The notes beneath the pieces were generated by a model. That model searched no databases. It was not told the origin of the DNA and saw nothing but the letters and a program-made list of their open reading frames with translations. Below are positions 45,484 to 53,967 of a DNA stretch of 64,000 nt, in pieces (within the stretch, counting starts at the first letter, position 1; every line of letters starts with the position of its first letter). Source of the DNA: Caldisericia bacterium. Its GTDB lineage: Bacteria; Caldisericota; Caldisericia; B22-G15. Where the stretch lies: NCBI GenBank assembly GCA_030018355.1, contig JASEFN010000003.1, positions 147,939-211,938 on the forward strand, read 5' to 3'. The position numbers were made by a program, and so were the translations under genes.

Positions 45484-46494
45484 TTACTTTTGAGGTGGTT
45501 CAACACCAAACCACTTTACATAGACCTCTCTATATTTACCACTCTCCCTTAAATTTTTAAGTGCTCTATTTATTTCATCAATTAAAGTTTGATCTTCAAG
45601 TCTTGCACAAATTCCATATTGTTCAACTGTCAAAAGTTTTCCCACAAGTTTAACATTTTTCCTTTCTTTTGCGAACCAAGCATTAACAGGTAAATCATTT
45701 AAAACAGCATCAATTCTTCCAAGTTCAAGATCCTGAAATGCTTGTTGAATATCATCATATCTTTTAATCTCTTTAATTCCTTGAATTTTTTGAGCAGTAA
45801 AATCTCCAGTTGTGTTTATTTGAACACCTACAATTTTTCCTACAAGATCGTTTTCATTATTTATTCTTGTATCATCTTTTCTAACTGCAATAATTTGTCC
45901 TGAATCATAATATGGGTCAGAAAAAAGCATCTCTTTTTTTCTATCTTCAGTTATAGTTACTGATGAAATAATTACATCAAACTTTTCAGTTTTAAGAGCA
46001 GCAAAAATTCCATCCCATGCTGTATCAATAATTTGAGCACCATTTAGTCCCATCTCTTGAGCAATTAAATTTATTAAATCTATATCAAAACCAACTGGTT
46101 TTCCATTTTCCATATATTCAAATGGAGGATATGTCACATCTGAACCAACTAATAGATAGCCTCTATTCCTTGCTTTAGTTAGTGTTGTCATTCTAAGTGT
46201 TAAATTGAGGTTATTTTCACCTTTTGATAGGTTAACAGTTTGACTAATTGGATAATATCCCTCAAAATTAACATTTAAATTATAGGCTCTTTCTTCTAAA
46301 TTTTTGAATTCAAATTCTCCATTATTATTTGTAGTTGCAGAAAGTGAGTCAAGATTAACTACAACACCACTTAAAGGTTTACCATTTTCATCTTTTACAA
46401 CACCTAATAAAGTTACTTCACTCCCTCTTCTACAACTAATAAAAATTACAAAAAAAGAAATTAAAAGAATCATTAATAAAAGTTTTTTAAACAT
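45484..46494 (-). CDS. Amino acid ABC binding lipoprotein with N-terminal carboxypeptidase-regulatory-like domain
   Basis: 336 residues. Lipobox FISC (Cys21). Residues about 27-105 form a CarboxypepD_reg-like beta sandwich (GVVKDENGKPLSGVVVNLDSLSATTNNNGEFEFKNLEERAYNLNVNFEGY). Residues about 112-330 are a family-3 solute-binding domain (VTYPPFEYMENGKPVGFDIDLINLIAQEMG, AWDGIFAALKTEKFDVIISSVTITEDRKKEMLFSDPYYDSGQ). The extra N-terminal domain is unusual for this family and may lift the binding site off the membrane or contact the wall. AGGAGG site, TTGACA promoter upstream. Confidence 0.92.
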   Translation of the reverse strand: MFKKLLLMILLISFFVIFISCRRGSEVTLLGVVKDENGKPLSGVVVNLDSLSATTNNNGEFEFKNLEERAYNLNVNFEGYYPISQTVNLSKGENNLNLTLRMTTLTKARNRGYLLVGSDVTYPPFEYMENGKPVGFDIDLINLIAQEMGLNGAQIIDTAWDGIFAALKTEKFDVIISSVTITEDRKKEMLFSDPYYDSGQIIAVRKDDTRINNENDLVGKIVGVQINTTGDFTAQKIQGIKEIKRYDDIQQAFQDLELGRIDAVLNDLPVNAWFAKERKNVKLVGKLLTVEQYGICARLEDQTLIDEINRALKNLRESGKYREVYVKWFGVEPPQK

Positions 46495-46525
46495 CTGTAA
46501 CCTCCTAAAAATGTTTTATAAATAA

Positions 46526-46553
46526 TATTTATCTTAATTTTTCCATATGTCAA
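46526..46553 (-). promoter_or_regulatory. Promoter of the amino acid ABC operon
   Basis: On the minus strand TTGACA (46553-46548) is followed after 16 nt by TAAATA (46531-46526), about 31 nt before the ATG of the binding protein. The -35 box is perfect, the -10 moderate. Confidence 0.5.
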
Positions 46554-46581
46554 TAATTTTGGCATCTTATATTTTGATATG

Positions 46582-47361
46582 TTAAAAATTAACTTTAAAT
46601 AATTGTGAAAAGTTTTTATTTGTAATTTCAGATAATTTTTCCAAAGGTATATTAATTAATTTTGCCAAATATTCGGCAGTATAAATTAAAAATTTAGGTT
46701 CATTCCTTTTTCCTCTGAAATTTTGTGGAGCAAGATATGGAGCATCAGTTTCAAGTAATATTCTTTCAAGAGGTGCTCTTTTTATTGTTTCTCTTAAAAC
46801 TTCATTTTTAGGATATGTTAATGTTCCACCAATTCCAATATAAAAACCTAAATTTATAATTTCTTTTAATTTTGATAAATCTCCACCAAAACAGTGAAAT
46901 ACCCCATTTATCTTTCCCTTATATTTCTTTAAAATTTCAACTGTATCCCAAAAACTATCTCTTTCATGAATAATAATTGGTAGATTCATTTCAATAGCAA
47001 ATTCAATTTGATTTTTAAACACTTTAATTTGAGTCTCTTTTGGAGAAAGATTTCTATAATAATCAAGACCTATTTCGCCTATTGCGACTATTTTTTTATT
47101 TTCTTTAATCATTTTTTCAAAATCAATTAAAAAGATTTCTTTGAAATCTTTTGCATCATGTGGATGGAAGCCTAAAGATGCAAAGATAAAATTGTAATTT
47201 TTTGAGAGTTTATCTGAATTTAATGAAGATTCAAAATCATATCCAACATTAAGAAAATATTTAATATTATATAAAAAAGAATTTTCAAAAACCTTTTCTC
47301 TGTCTAAATCAAAAACTTTCATATCAAGATGGATATGTGAATCAACAAAAAAATAACTCAT
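46582..47361 (-). CDS. tatD: TatD-family metal-dependent DNase
   Basis: A 259-residue TIM-barrel hydrolase. Metal ligands in VDSHIHLD, IGEIGLDYYRN, PIIIHERDS, GVFHCFGG and LLETDAPYLAPQNFRGKRNEP. TatD/YcfH proteins have 3'-5' exonuclease or deoxyribonuclease activity. No ribosome-binding site before the ATG; a TGATAAAAT box ends 8 nt upstream, so its mRNA may be near-leaderless. It is divergent from the tRNA-Cys/Leu pair. Confidence 0.94.
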   Translation of the reverse strand: MSYFFVDSHIHLDMKVFDLDREKVFENSFLYNIKYFLNVGYDFESSLNSDKLSKNYNFIFASLGFHPHDAKDFKEIFLIDFEKMIKENKKIVAIGEIGLDYYRNLSPKETQIKVFKNQIEFAIEMNLPIIIHERDSFWDTVEILKKYKGKINGVFHCFGGDLSKLKEIINLGFYIGIGGTLTYPKNEVLRETIKRAPLERILLETDAPYLAPQNFRGKRNEPKFLIYTAEYLAKLINIPLEKLSEITNKNFSQLFKVNF

Positions 47362-47384
47362 AATTTAATATTTTATCAAATAAC

Positions 47385-47412
47385 TTGAAATAATGAATAA
47401 GTTTGGTATAAA
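47385..47412 (+). promoter_or_regulatory. Promoter of the tRNA-Cys/tRNA-Leu operon
   Basis: TTGAAA (47385-47390), 16-nt spacer, TATAAA (47407-47412) preceded by TGG (extended -10), with the tRNA-Cys 5' end 14 nt downstream. Confidence 0.6.
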
Positions 47413-47426
47413 TAAACTTAGGTAAA

Positions 47427-47501
47427 GGCGGCATAGCCAAGTGGTAAGGCGACGGTCTGCAAAACCGTTATTCCCCGGTTCAAATCCGGGTGCCGCCTCC
47501 A
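47427..47501 (+). tRNA. tRNA-Cys (anticodon GCA)
   Basis: Acceptor GGCGGCA pairs with TGCCGCC, discriminator T, CCA encoded. Anticodon loop CTGCAAA gives GCA at 47459-47461. T-loop GGTTCAAATCC. Confidence 0.97.
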
Positions 47502-47503
47502 AT

Positions 47504-47591
47504 GCCGGAGTGGCGGAACAGGCAGACGCAAGGGACTTAAAATCCCTCGGACGATGAGTCCGTGTGGGTTCGATTCCCACCTCCGGCACCA
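47504..47591 (+). tRNA. tRNA-Leu (anticodon TAA)
   Basis: Acceptor GCCGGAG pairs with CTCCGGC, discriminator A, CCA encoded. Anticodon stem AGGGA/TCCCT with loop CTTAAAA gives TAA at 47558? no: at 47538-47540. Long variable arm (CGGACGATGAGTCCG) typical of class II tRNA-Leu. Only 2 bases separate it from tRNA-Cys. Confidence 0.97.
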
Positions 47592-47643
47592 CTTTGTAAC
47601 AAAAATTATTTTTCCTTTGTATAAATAGGTGGAGGTGAGGAAT

Positions 47644-48552
47644 ATGAGTAAAAAATTATTAATAACAATTCTTATTATTTTGATTTCAGGGTTAATAGTT
47701 TTAAGTGGTGTTTATGCAGGTAATTTATTTAAGGGTAAAGAAAAAGGGTTTCCACCACAATTAAAAAGATTAAATTTAACAGATGAACAAAAACAAGAAA
47801 TTGAAAAAATACTTAAGGATTTAAGAGATAAAAGCGAAGAGATATTTAAGATAATAAAGGAAAATATTGAAAAAGAAAAGGAGTTACTTTCTGAAGAAGT
47901 ATTAAATGAAAAAGATTTAGATGTTGTAGTTGAGTCACAAATTAAAAATTTAATAGATCTTTATTCTTTAAGAAAAGACGCATATATTAAAATTGTTTCT
48001 ATTTTAAATAATGATCAAAGAAAAATATTTCCAACATTCATTGAGTTTTCGTTTATAAAATCACATTATTTTAAACCAAATTTTATAAATGAAATTATAG
48101 AAGATTTTAATGAAAGAATTAGAGATTATATAAGAATTGGTAGAAAATTAAATTTATCTGAAGAACAAAAAGAAGAACTCAAAATGTTAATAAGGGACGA
48201 AAATATTAAAAAGTATAAATTTATTTACCTTTTGGAGTTAAGATTTCTTAAAAAGATATTAAATTTAAGTGATGAACAAATTGAAAAAGTGAAAGAGATT
48301 TTCAAAAATGAAAAAGAGAAAGAAAAGGAATATTTTGAAAAAATAAGAGAGAATAATAAAAAGCAGAGAGAAATTCTTAAAAGTGAAAACTTTAATGAAG
48401 AGGAACTTACTAATTTAATTGACGAGTATATACTTATTGAAAGAGACATTTATTCCTTAAGAAAAAATCTTTATTTTGAATTTCTTAAAATATTAACTTT
48501 TGAACAAAGAAAAAATTCACCAACTTCAATATTTTTCTTAAAAGGTATATAA
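47644..48552 (+). CDS. Exported LTxxQ/Spy-like protein with two tandem repeats
   Basis: About 302 residues from ATG 47644, which follows the strong site GGAGGTGAGG. Signal peptide (1-25). Two helical units (about 37-135 and 165-290) each open with LNLT/SDEQKQEI- or LNLSEEQKEEL-type motifs and end with SLRKDAYIKIVSILNNDQRK or SLRKNLYFEFLKILTFEQRK. This LTxxQ pattern recalls Spy/CpxP and zinc-resistance periplasmic proteins that bind unfolded proteins or metals. Strongly charged, Lys/Glu-rich. Function is inference from motif only. Confidence 0.75.
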   Translation: MSKKLLITILIILISGLIVLSGVYAGNLFKGKEKGFPPQLKRLNLTDEQKQEIEKILKDLRDKSEEIFKIIKENIEKEKELLSEEVLNEKDLDVVVESQIKNLIDLYSLRKDAYIKIVSILNNDQRKIFPTFIEFSFIKSHYFKPNFINEIIEDFNERIRDYIRIGRKLNLSEEQKEELKMLIRDENIKKYKFIYLLELRFLKKILNLSDEQIEKVKEIFKNEKEKEKEYFEKIRENNKKQREILKSENFNEEELTNLIDEYILIERDIYSLRKNLYFEFLKILTFEQRKNSPTSIFFLKGI

Positions 48553-48560
48553 AAAATTAA

Positions 48561-48593
48561 AAAAGTGGAAGAGTACAAAACTCTTCCACTTTT
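48561..48593. terminator. Bidirectional intrinsic terminator
   Basis: Stem AAAAGTGGAAGAGT (48561-48574), loop ACAAA, ACTCTTCCACTTTT (48580-48593), followed by TTTATTTTA on the plus strand and by A/T-rich sequence giving a U-run on the minus strand. It serves both the LTxxQ gene and uvrA, which end on either side. Confidence 0.92.
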
Positions 48594-51418
48594 TATTTTA
48601 TATTAAGGATTTTTCTTAAAAGGTCACCAGTATATGATTTGTAATTTTTTGCAATTTCTTCAGGTGTTCCCTCTCCTACAATATAACCTCCTTCATCTCC
48701 ACCTTCTGGTCCTAAATCAATTATGTAATCTGCAAATTTTATAACATCTGGATGATGTTCTATAACAACAACACTATTTCCTTTCTCAACTAACCTATTT
48801 AAAACATTCAAAAGTTTTTTAACATCATCAAAATGAAGTCCTGTTGTGGGCTCATCAAGAAGGTAAAGAGTGTGACCCTTAAAACTTTTTGATAATTCAT
48901 ATGCAAGTTTTACCCTTTGTGCTTCTCCTCCAGAAAGAGTTGGTGCTGGTTGACCAAGTTTAATATAACCAAGTCCAACATCTTTTAAAAGTTTCAACTT
49001 TCTTTTAATTGGTTCAATGTTTTCAAAAAATTCGTACGCTTCATCTACTGTCATATCCAAAACTTGAGAGATGTTTTTACCTTTCCATTCAATTTCAAGT
49101 GTTTCTCTATTATATCTTTTTCCATGACAAACTTCACATGTAACATAAACATCAGGAAGAAATTGCATTTCAATTTTTTTAATACCAGCACCTTCGCAAG
49201 CCTCGCATCTTCCACCTCTAACATTGAATGAAAATCTTCCCGGTGTATAACCCCTTTCTCTTGATTCTCTTGTTTTTGAAAAAAGTTCTCTTATAGGAGT
49301 AAAAACATTTGTATAAGTAGCAGGATTTGATCTTGGTGTTCTACCAATAGGAGATTGATCAACAAGCACTACCCTATCTATATTTTCTAAACCTTTAAAC
49401 TCTTTAAATTTTCCTGGTTTTTCACTGGAATTATAAAAAATTTCCATTAATCCTTTATACAAAATATCATAAATCAAAGTTGATTTACCTGAACCAGAAA
49501 CACCTGTTATACAGGTTAACGTATTTAAAGGAATTTTAACATTAATATTTTTTAAATTGTGTTCATTTGCACCAATTATTTCTAAATATTTTCCATTACC
49601 TTTTCTTCTCTTTGTGGGAATTTCTATTTTAAGTTTTTGAGAAAGATATTTTCCTGTCAATGAATTTTCATCCTTCAATATATCTTCATATTTTCCTTCA
49701 AAAACAACTTTTCCACCATTTTCTCCTGCACCTGGTCCCATATCTATAATCCAATCAGATTCTTTTATAACTTGCTCATCGTGTTCAACCACAATCAAGG
49801 TATTTCCAAGGTCTCTTAATCTTTTTAGTGAATCAAGAAGTCTTTTTGTATCTCTATAATGTAATCCAATTGTTGGTTCATCAAGAACATATAAAACGCC
49901 AGTTAAGCCTGACCCAATTTGAGTTGCAAGTCTAATTCTTTGTGCTTCTCCTCCTGAGAGAGTTCTCGATTCCCTATTTAGAGTCAAATAAGATAGTCCA
50001 ACATCAATTAAAAATTTAAGTCTTCCTTTTATCTCTTTTAAAATTTGTTTTGCTATTACCTTTTGAGTTTCATTTAATTTAAGATTTTCAAAGAAATATA
50101 GACACTCTTTTATATTCATTTCTGTTATTTCAGATATATTTTTATCTCCAACTTTTACAGCAAGAGCTTCTTTTTTTAACCTTTTTCCACCACATAAAGG
50201 ACAAGGAAGGAATCTCATAAATTTTTCATAATACTCTTTCATCTCATATGATTCAGTTTCTTTATATCTTCTTTCAATCATTGGAATTATTCCTTCCCAG
50301 TAGACATAACCTCTATATGAACTTCTTCTTATTTTAGTTAATGACCAATATCTACTTTTTGTACCATACAATAAAATATCTAAAACTTCTTCATCAATAT
50401 CTTTAATTTTTGTATCAATATCATAGCCAAAATTTAAAAGAAGATTATCTAAAATTTCAATTGTATAACTATCTTCACTTTGGAATCCAGCAACTTTAAT
50501 TGCTCCTTCTCTTATTGATAAATTTTTATTTGGAATTATTAAATCTGGATCAACAACCATTTTAAATCCTAAACCCTGACACTCTTCACATGCACCATAT
50601 GGTGAATTAAAAGAGAATAATCTTGGTTCTATTTCAGGTAAAGAAATTCCACAATTTGGACATGCAAATCTTGATGAAAAAATTATCTCTTCGTCATTTT
50701 CAACATTTAAAACTTTAACTAAACCCTCAGAATATTTTAATGAAAGTTCAACTGAGTCTACCAATCTATTTTTAATATCATCTTGAATTATTAATCTATC
50801 AATAACAATTTCAATATCATGTTTTTTATTTTTGTCAAGATTAATTTCCTCTTCAAGCGTATAAATAGTTTTATCAACTCTTACTCTAACAAAACCATCT
50901 TTTTTAAGTTTTTCAAAAAGATTCCTATATTCTCCTTTTCTTCCAATTACAACAGGTGAAAGGATTATTATTTTACTATCTCTTGGAAGAGATAATATTT
51001 GATCAACAATCTCTTGGGGGGTTTGTTTTCTTATCTCTCTTCCACACTCTGGACAATGTGGGATACCAATTCTTGCAAAGAGGAGTCTTAAATAATCATA
51101 AATTTCAGTCATTGTGCCAACAGTTGATCTTGGATTATGAGTTGCTGCCTTTTGATCTATTGCAATTGCAGGTGATAAACCCTCAATAAAATCAACATCT
51201 GGTTTGTCCATAAGTTCGAGGAATTGTCTTGCATATGATGAAAGTGATTCAACATATCTTCTTTGACCTTCAGCATAAATTGTGTCAAAAGCAAGTGATG
51301 ATTTTCCTGAACCAGATAAACCTGTTATCACAACCAATTTGTTTCTTGGAATTTTTACATCAATATTTTTTAAATTGTGTACTCTTGCACCTTTAACAAA
51401 AATGTAGTTATTATTCAT
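48593..51418 (-). CDS. uvrA: Excinuclease ABC subunit UvrA
   Basis: 941 residues from ATG 51418 ([21 protein letters not shown], the usual UvrA opening). Two ABC modules: Walker [10 protein letters not shown] near 30 and GVSGSGKST near 640; signatures [12 protein letters not shown] and [12 protein letters not shown]; Walker [13 protein letters not shown] and [11 protein letters not shown]. Zinc modules CPECG...CPNCG/CEECQG and CEACEGAG...CEVCHG. It finds bulky DNA lesions with UvrB and Mfd. The ATG lies only 5 bases after the CCA end of tRNA-Arg with no ribosome-binding site in the gap; an upstream in-frame ATG lies inside the tRNA and is not credible. Confidence 0.95.
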   Translation of the reverse strand: MNNNYIFVKGARVHNLKNIDVKIPRNKLVVITGLSGSGKSSLAFDTIYAEGQRRYVESLSSYARQFLELMDKPDVDFIEGLSPAIAIDQKAATHNPRSTVGTMTEIYDYLRLLFARIGIPHCPECGREIRKQTPQEIVDQILSLPRDSKIIILSPVVIGRKGEYRNLFEKLKKDGFVRVRVDKTIYTLEEEINLDKNKKHDIEIVIDRLIIQDDIKNRLVDSVELSLKYSEGLVKVLNVENDEEIIFSSRFACPNCGISLPEIEPRLFSFNSPYGACEECQGLGFKMVVDPDLIIPNKNLSIREGAIKVAGFQSEDSYTIEILDNLLLNFGYDIDTKIKDIDEEVLDILLYGTKSRYWSLTKIRRSSYRGYVYWEGIIPMIERRYKETESYEMKEYYEKFMRFLPCPLCGGKRLKKEALAVKVGDKNISEITEMNIKECLYFFENLKLNETQKVIAKQILKEIKGRLKFLIDVGLSYLTLNRESRTLSGGEAQRIRLATQIGSGLTGVLYVLDEPTIGLHYRDTKRLLDSLKRLRDLGNTLIVVEHDEQVIKESDWIIDMGPGAGENGGKVVFEGKYEDILKDENSLTGKYLSQKLKIEIPTKRRKGNGKYLEIIGANEHNLKNINVKIPLNTLTCITGVSGSGKSTLIYDILYKGLMEIFYNSSEKPGKFKEFKGLENIDRVVLVDQSPIGRTPRSNPATYTNVFTPIRELFSKTRESRERGYTPGRFSFNVRGGRCEACEGAGIKKIEMQFLPDVYVTCEVCHGKRYNRETLEIEWKGKNISQVLDMTVDEAYEFFENIEPIKRKLKLLKDVGLGYIKLGQPAPTLSGGEAQRVKLAYELSKSFKGHTLYLLDEPTTGLHFDDVKKLLNVLNRLVEKGNSVVVIEHHPDVIKFADYIIDLGPEGGDEGGYIVGEGTPEEIAKNYKSYTGDLLRKILNIK

Positions 51419-51423
51419 CGGAA

Positions 51424-51500
51424 TGGCGCGCCCAGCGGGAGTTGAACCCACAACCTGCGGATCCGTAGTCCGCCGCTCTATCCAGTTGAGCTATGGGCGC
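51424..51500 (-). tRNA. tRNA-Arg (anticodon ACG)
   Basis: On the minus strand acceptor GCGCCCA pairs with TGGGCGC, discriminator G, CCA encoded. Anticodon stem GCGGA/TCCGC with loop CTACGGA gives ACG. Its 3' end is 5 bases from the uvrA ATG. Confidence 0.97.
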
Positions 51501-51509
51501 AAAATAAAG

Positions 51510-51603
51510 TGGCGGAGAGAGCGGGATTCGAACCCGCGAACGGAGTTTTCACTCCGTCACCTGCTTAGCAGGCAGGTGCCTTCAGCCACTCGGCCATCTC
51601 TCC
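51510..51603 (-). tRNA. tRNA-Ser (anticodon GCT)
   Basis: On the minus strand acceptor GGAGAGA pairs with TCTCTCC, discriminator G, CCA encoded. Anticodon loop CTGCTAA gives GCT. Long variable arm ACGGAGTGAAAACTCCGT marks a class II tRNA. Nine bases upstream of tRNA-Arg, so the two are co-transcribed. Confidence 0.97.
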
Positions 51604-51612
51604 GCAACTAAA

Positions 51613-51641
51613 ATTATAAATTAATTTAATTTTAATGTAAA
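51613..51641 (-). promoter_or_regulatory. Promoter of tRNA-Ser, tRNA-Arg and probably uvrA
   Basis: Minus strand TTTACA (51641-51636), 17-nt spacer, TATAAT (51618-51613), 9 nt before the tRNA-Ser 5' end. No other promoter was seen between the tRNAs and uvrA. Confidence 0.75.
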
Positions 51642-51662
51642 GTTAATTCAACTAAAAAATAT

Positions 51663-52634
51663 TTAGTCTAAAATACCAATTTTCATTAGATCTACATAAA
51701 GAATTTTTAAAGCAGTGTTAACTGTTTTCGCAAAATTTGTGAGGTGTTTTTTAATAATTTCATCATACTCTGATTGGTATTCATTATCAGTTAGAGTTTT
51801 ATACATATCTTTATTTATTGAAAAACCATTTTTACTATTAATCTCTTTTCCATAAAACTTTTCCTGTATTCTAAAAATTTTTCCACTATCTTTTCTTGCT
51901 CTAAAGGCATTTAAAACTCCTAATCTTCTTAGTGTTTTAACATTAAATGTTTCATCTGTTTTTAAGGCCTCAAGATAATCTTTTCTTAAAATATCAATTT
52001 GAACCTCCTGATAATCTTCAAGAGCATAATGGTGATTCTCTCCTATTTTAATAAGTCCGTTTAAATCTAAAATATTCTTTAAAACAATAGAGTATGGAAG
52101 AGGGAAAGAGTGAAGTGGTTGTGTTAAATCTTCAACATAATGAAGTGCCCTTGCAAAAAATCTAAAGCCCCAATAAAGATCACCTCTATCAAATGCTTTA
52201 AGGGAAAGGTTGTAAAAATATTGTGCTCTATCTGGTGCTTTTCCTAATCTTATAAGGCCAAAAAAGGTTATATAATATTGATGTCTCCAACCAGATGAAC
52301 CACCGGCAAGTTTTTGAAAGGGTGATAGTTTCAAATTATCATCCATATCCCAGTCAGGTTCATCTGTATAAATTGACAAAATTGTTATTGCGTCTGTCCT
52401 GCCTCCTATTGGTCCATCTTTATATTCAATTTTAAAATCTGGGTTATAAGGTTCTGTTTCAATATCACCATAAGAATATTCTGTAATTGTTATATTTGAA
52501 AATTTATTTAGCCATTCGACATCATAAACTATTTGGTAAGTAATTTTTCCATGGCTTGACCATGCAAATGTATTTCCAATAGAACAAGAAAAAATTAAAA
52601 AGAAAATTGATAAAAACTTAATAAATTTTTTCAT
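51663..52634 (-). CDS. Exported zinc-dependent phospholipase C / P1-nuclease-like protein
   Basis: 323 residues. Signal peptide probably cleaved after Ala24, leaving Trp25 as the new N-terminus (AWSSHG), as in this superfamily where the N-terminal Trp binds zinc. FFARALHYVEDLTQPLHSF near 160 (H-x3-D-x4-H style) and ENHHYALEDY near 205 (H-x3-E) supply further zinc ligands; GRTDAITILSIY may give the early Asp. Expected to be secreted, hydrolysing phospholipids or nucleic acids; which one is undecided. Tandem after the tRNA genes on the same strand, with its own ribosome-binding site (GGAGG). Confidence 0.82.
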   Translation of the reverse strand: MKKFIKFLSIFFLIFSCSIGNTFAWSSHGKITYQIVYDVEWLNKFSNITITEYSYGDIETEPYNPDFKIEYKDGPIGGRTDAITILSIYTDEPDWDMDDNLKLSPFQKLAGGSSGWRHQYYITFFGLIRLGKAPDRAQYFYNLSLKAFDRGDLYWGFRFFARALHYVEDLTQPLHSFPLPYSIVLKNILDLNGLIKIGENHHYALEDYQEVQIDILRKDYLEALKTDETFNVKTLRRLGVLNAFRARKDSGKIFRIQEKFYGKEINSKNGFSINKDMYKTLTDNEYQSEYDEIIKKHLTNFAKTVNTALKILYVDLMKIGILD

Positions 52635-52704
52635 AAAAAACCTCCAAGAAAATTATACTTTTTTTATATTTTTATATTACATTAAAAAAATAAAATTAAC
52701 AAAC

Positions 52705-52732
52705 TTGACATTGACAAAAAAATGGTTATAAT
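52705..52732 (+). promoter_or_regulatory. Promoter for a leaderless metal-uptake operon
   Basis: TTGACA (52705-52710; a second copy directly after), 16-nt spacer, TATAAT (52727-52732). The ATG is at 52739, 6 nt after the -10 box, so transcription should start at the ATG. Confidence 0.75.
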
Positions 52733-52738
52733 AATAGT

Positions 52739-53263
52739 ATGAATTTTGCCGAAAAGAATATAATACTAGAAGGTGAAATAAAATCAGGTAAAAGTTATAT
52801 TTTAAATTCAGTTTTAAAAAAATTAAATATAAAATATGGAGGATTTTTAACTTATCCATATTATTTGAATGAAAGAAGATTAGGATTTAAATTGAAAGAT
52901 ATCTTAACAAACGAAGAAAGTGTAATTGCTATTCATAATATTGATGGTAGTTTGATTATTTTTCCAGATGTTTTTGATGATTTGGGGGTTAGATCTCTTG
53001 AAAATGGATATAAAAATTGTGATTTGATCGTTATGGATGAACTTGGATTTTTAGAAGAAAATTCTTATAAATTTAAAGAGAAAGTAATTGAGATTTTAAA
53101 CTCTAATAAAAGATGTTTTGTTGTTATCAAAAATAAAAAAAATACATTTTTAAAAATTGTTTCAGATTATGGTAAAGTTTTCAAAGTTAATAATGAAAAT
53201 AAAGAGGAGTTGATTCAAATGATTTTAAAGGAGGTAAATCAATGGATCTTTATGAAGATCTAA
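52739..53263 (+). CDS. NTPase_1/THEP1-like nucleotide-binding protein
   Basis: 174 residues. P-loop GEIKSGKSY (GxxxxGKS) near 12 and Walker B DLIVMDELGFLEENS near 95 (family: hDEIG.hE). This matches the small THEP1/DUF265 nucleoside-triphosphatase family, with a glycine-rich FLTYP segment after the P-loop in place of the usual GFxTxE. It leads an operon of DUF364 and an iron/corrinoid-type ABC importer. No ribosome-binding site; predicted leaderless. Role perhaps in metal or nucleotide metabolism; not established. Confidence 0.8.
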   Translation: MNFAEKNIILEGEIKSGKSYILNSVLKKLNIKYGGFLTYPYYLNERRLGFKLKDILTNEESVIAIHNIDGSLIIFPDVFDDLGVRSLENGYKNCDLIVMDELGFLEENSYKFKEKVIEILNSNKRCFVVIKNKKNTFLKIVSDYGKVFKVNNENKEELIQMILKEVNQWIFMKI

Positions 53264-53967
53264 TTCTATCAGTTGAAAACGATTTTGAGACAAAGATAAA
53301 TAAACTTTGCGTTGGAATCAGATGGATTGCTGTATTGTCTAAACGGACTGGAATTTCAATAACATACGATAATAATAAAAATCAAACTGGATTAGAAGAT
53401 GCTGGAAATTTTGAAGGTAAAACAGCAGGCGAACTTCTTAAATTTCTTAAAACTTTTGATACTTTAAAAATTGGAATTGGTTTAGCAACTTTAAATTCAT
53501 TAATTAATCCACCAAAAAATTTTGAAACAATAAATATTTTTGATTATTTAATTGAAATAGGAAAAGATAAAAGAATTGTTTTTATTGGACATTTTGATGA
53601 TATAAAAAAACTTCAAGGTGTTGCAAAAGAGATAATTATTCTTGAAAGAAAACCAAAAGAAGATGATTATCTTGATACATTTCAAGAATATTTGATACCA
53701 GAAGGTGATATTATTGCAATAACTGGATCAACATTTGCCAATAAATCTATAAAAAGAATTTTAGAACTTTCAAGAGGTAAATATGTGATAGTTTTTGGTC
53801 CATCAACTCCCCTTTCTCCAATCTTATTTGATTATGGAGTTGATATGATAGGAGGAATTATTCCAAAAGATGATTTGAAATTGTTCAATATAATTTCACA
53901 AGGAGGAAGTATAAAAAATTTTAAAGAATATGTTGATTTTATAACAATTAAAAGGAGGCCATTATGA
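53242..53967 (+). CDS. DUF364 (putative heavy-metal chelation domain) protein
   Basis: 241 residues. TGISITYDNN near 43, IGIGLATLNSLINPP near 78, the central GHFD and ITGSTFANKSIKRILELSRGKYVIVFGPSTPLSPILFDYGVDMIGGIIP stretch identify DUF364 with its Rossmann-like N-domain. The family lies next to metal or corrinoid transporters and is proposed to chelate metals. AAGGAGG site; ATGA overlap with the binding-protein gene. Confidence 0.9.
   Translation: MDLYEDLILSVENDFETKINKLCVGIRWIAVLSKRTGISITYDNNKNQTGLEDAGNFEGKTAGELLKFLKTFDTLKIGIGLATLNSLINPPKNFETINIFDYLIEIGKDKRIVFIGHFDDIKKLQGVAKEIIILERKPKEDDYLDTFQEYLIPEGDIIAITGSTFANKSIKRILELSRGKYVIVFGPSTPLSPILFDYGVDMIGGIIPKDDLKLFNIISQGGSIKNFKEYVDFITIKRRPL

Noticed and set aside
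47365-47592. Minus-strand 75-codon open frame across the tRNA-Cys/tRNA-Leu genes
   Set aside because: It is the antisense of two well-formed tRNAs; such frames are a known annotation artefact.
51419-51451. Upstream ATG for uvrA at 51451
   Set aside because: It lies inside tRNA-Arg, and the extra 11 residues are not part of any UvrA N-terminus.
51423-51611. Plus-strand 62-codon open frame across tRNA-Arg and tRNA-Ser
   Set aside because: Antisense of the tRNA genes; no ribosome-binding site or family.
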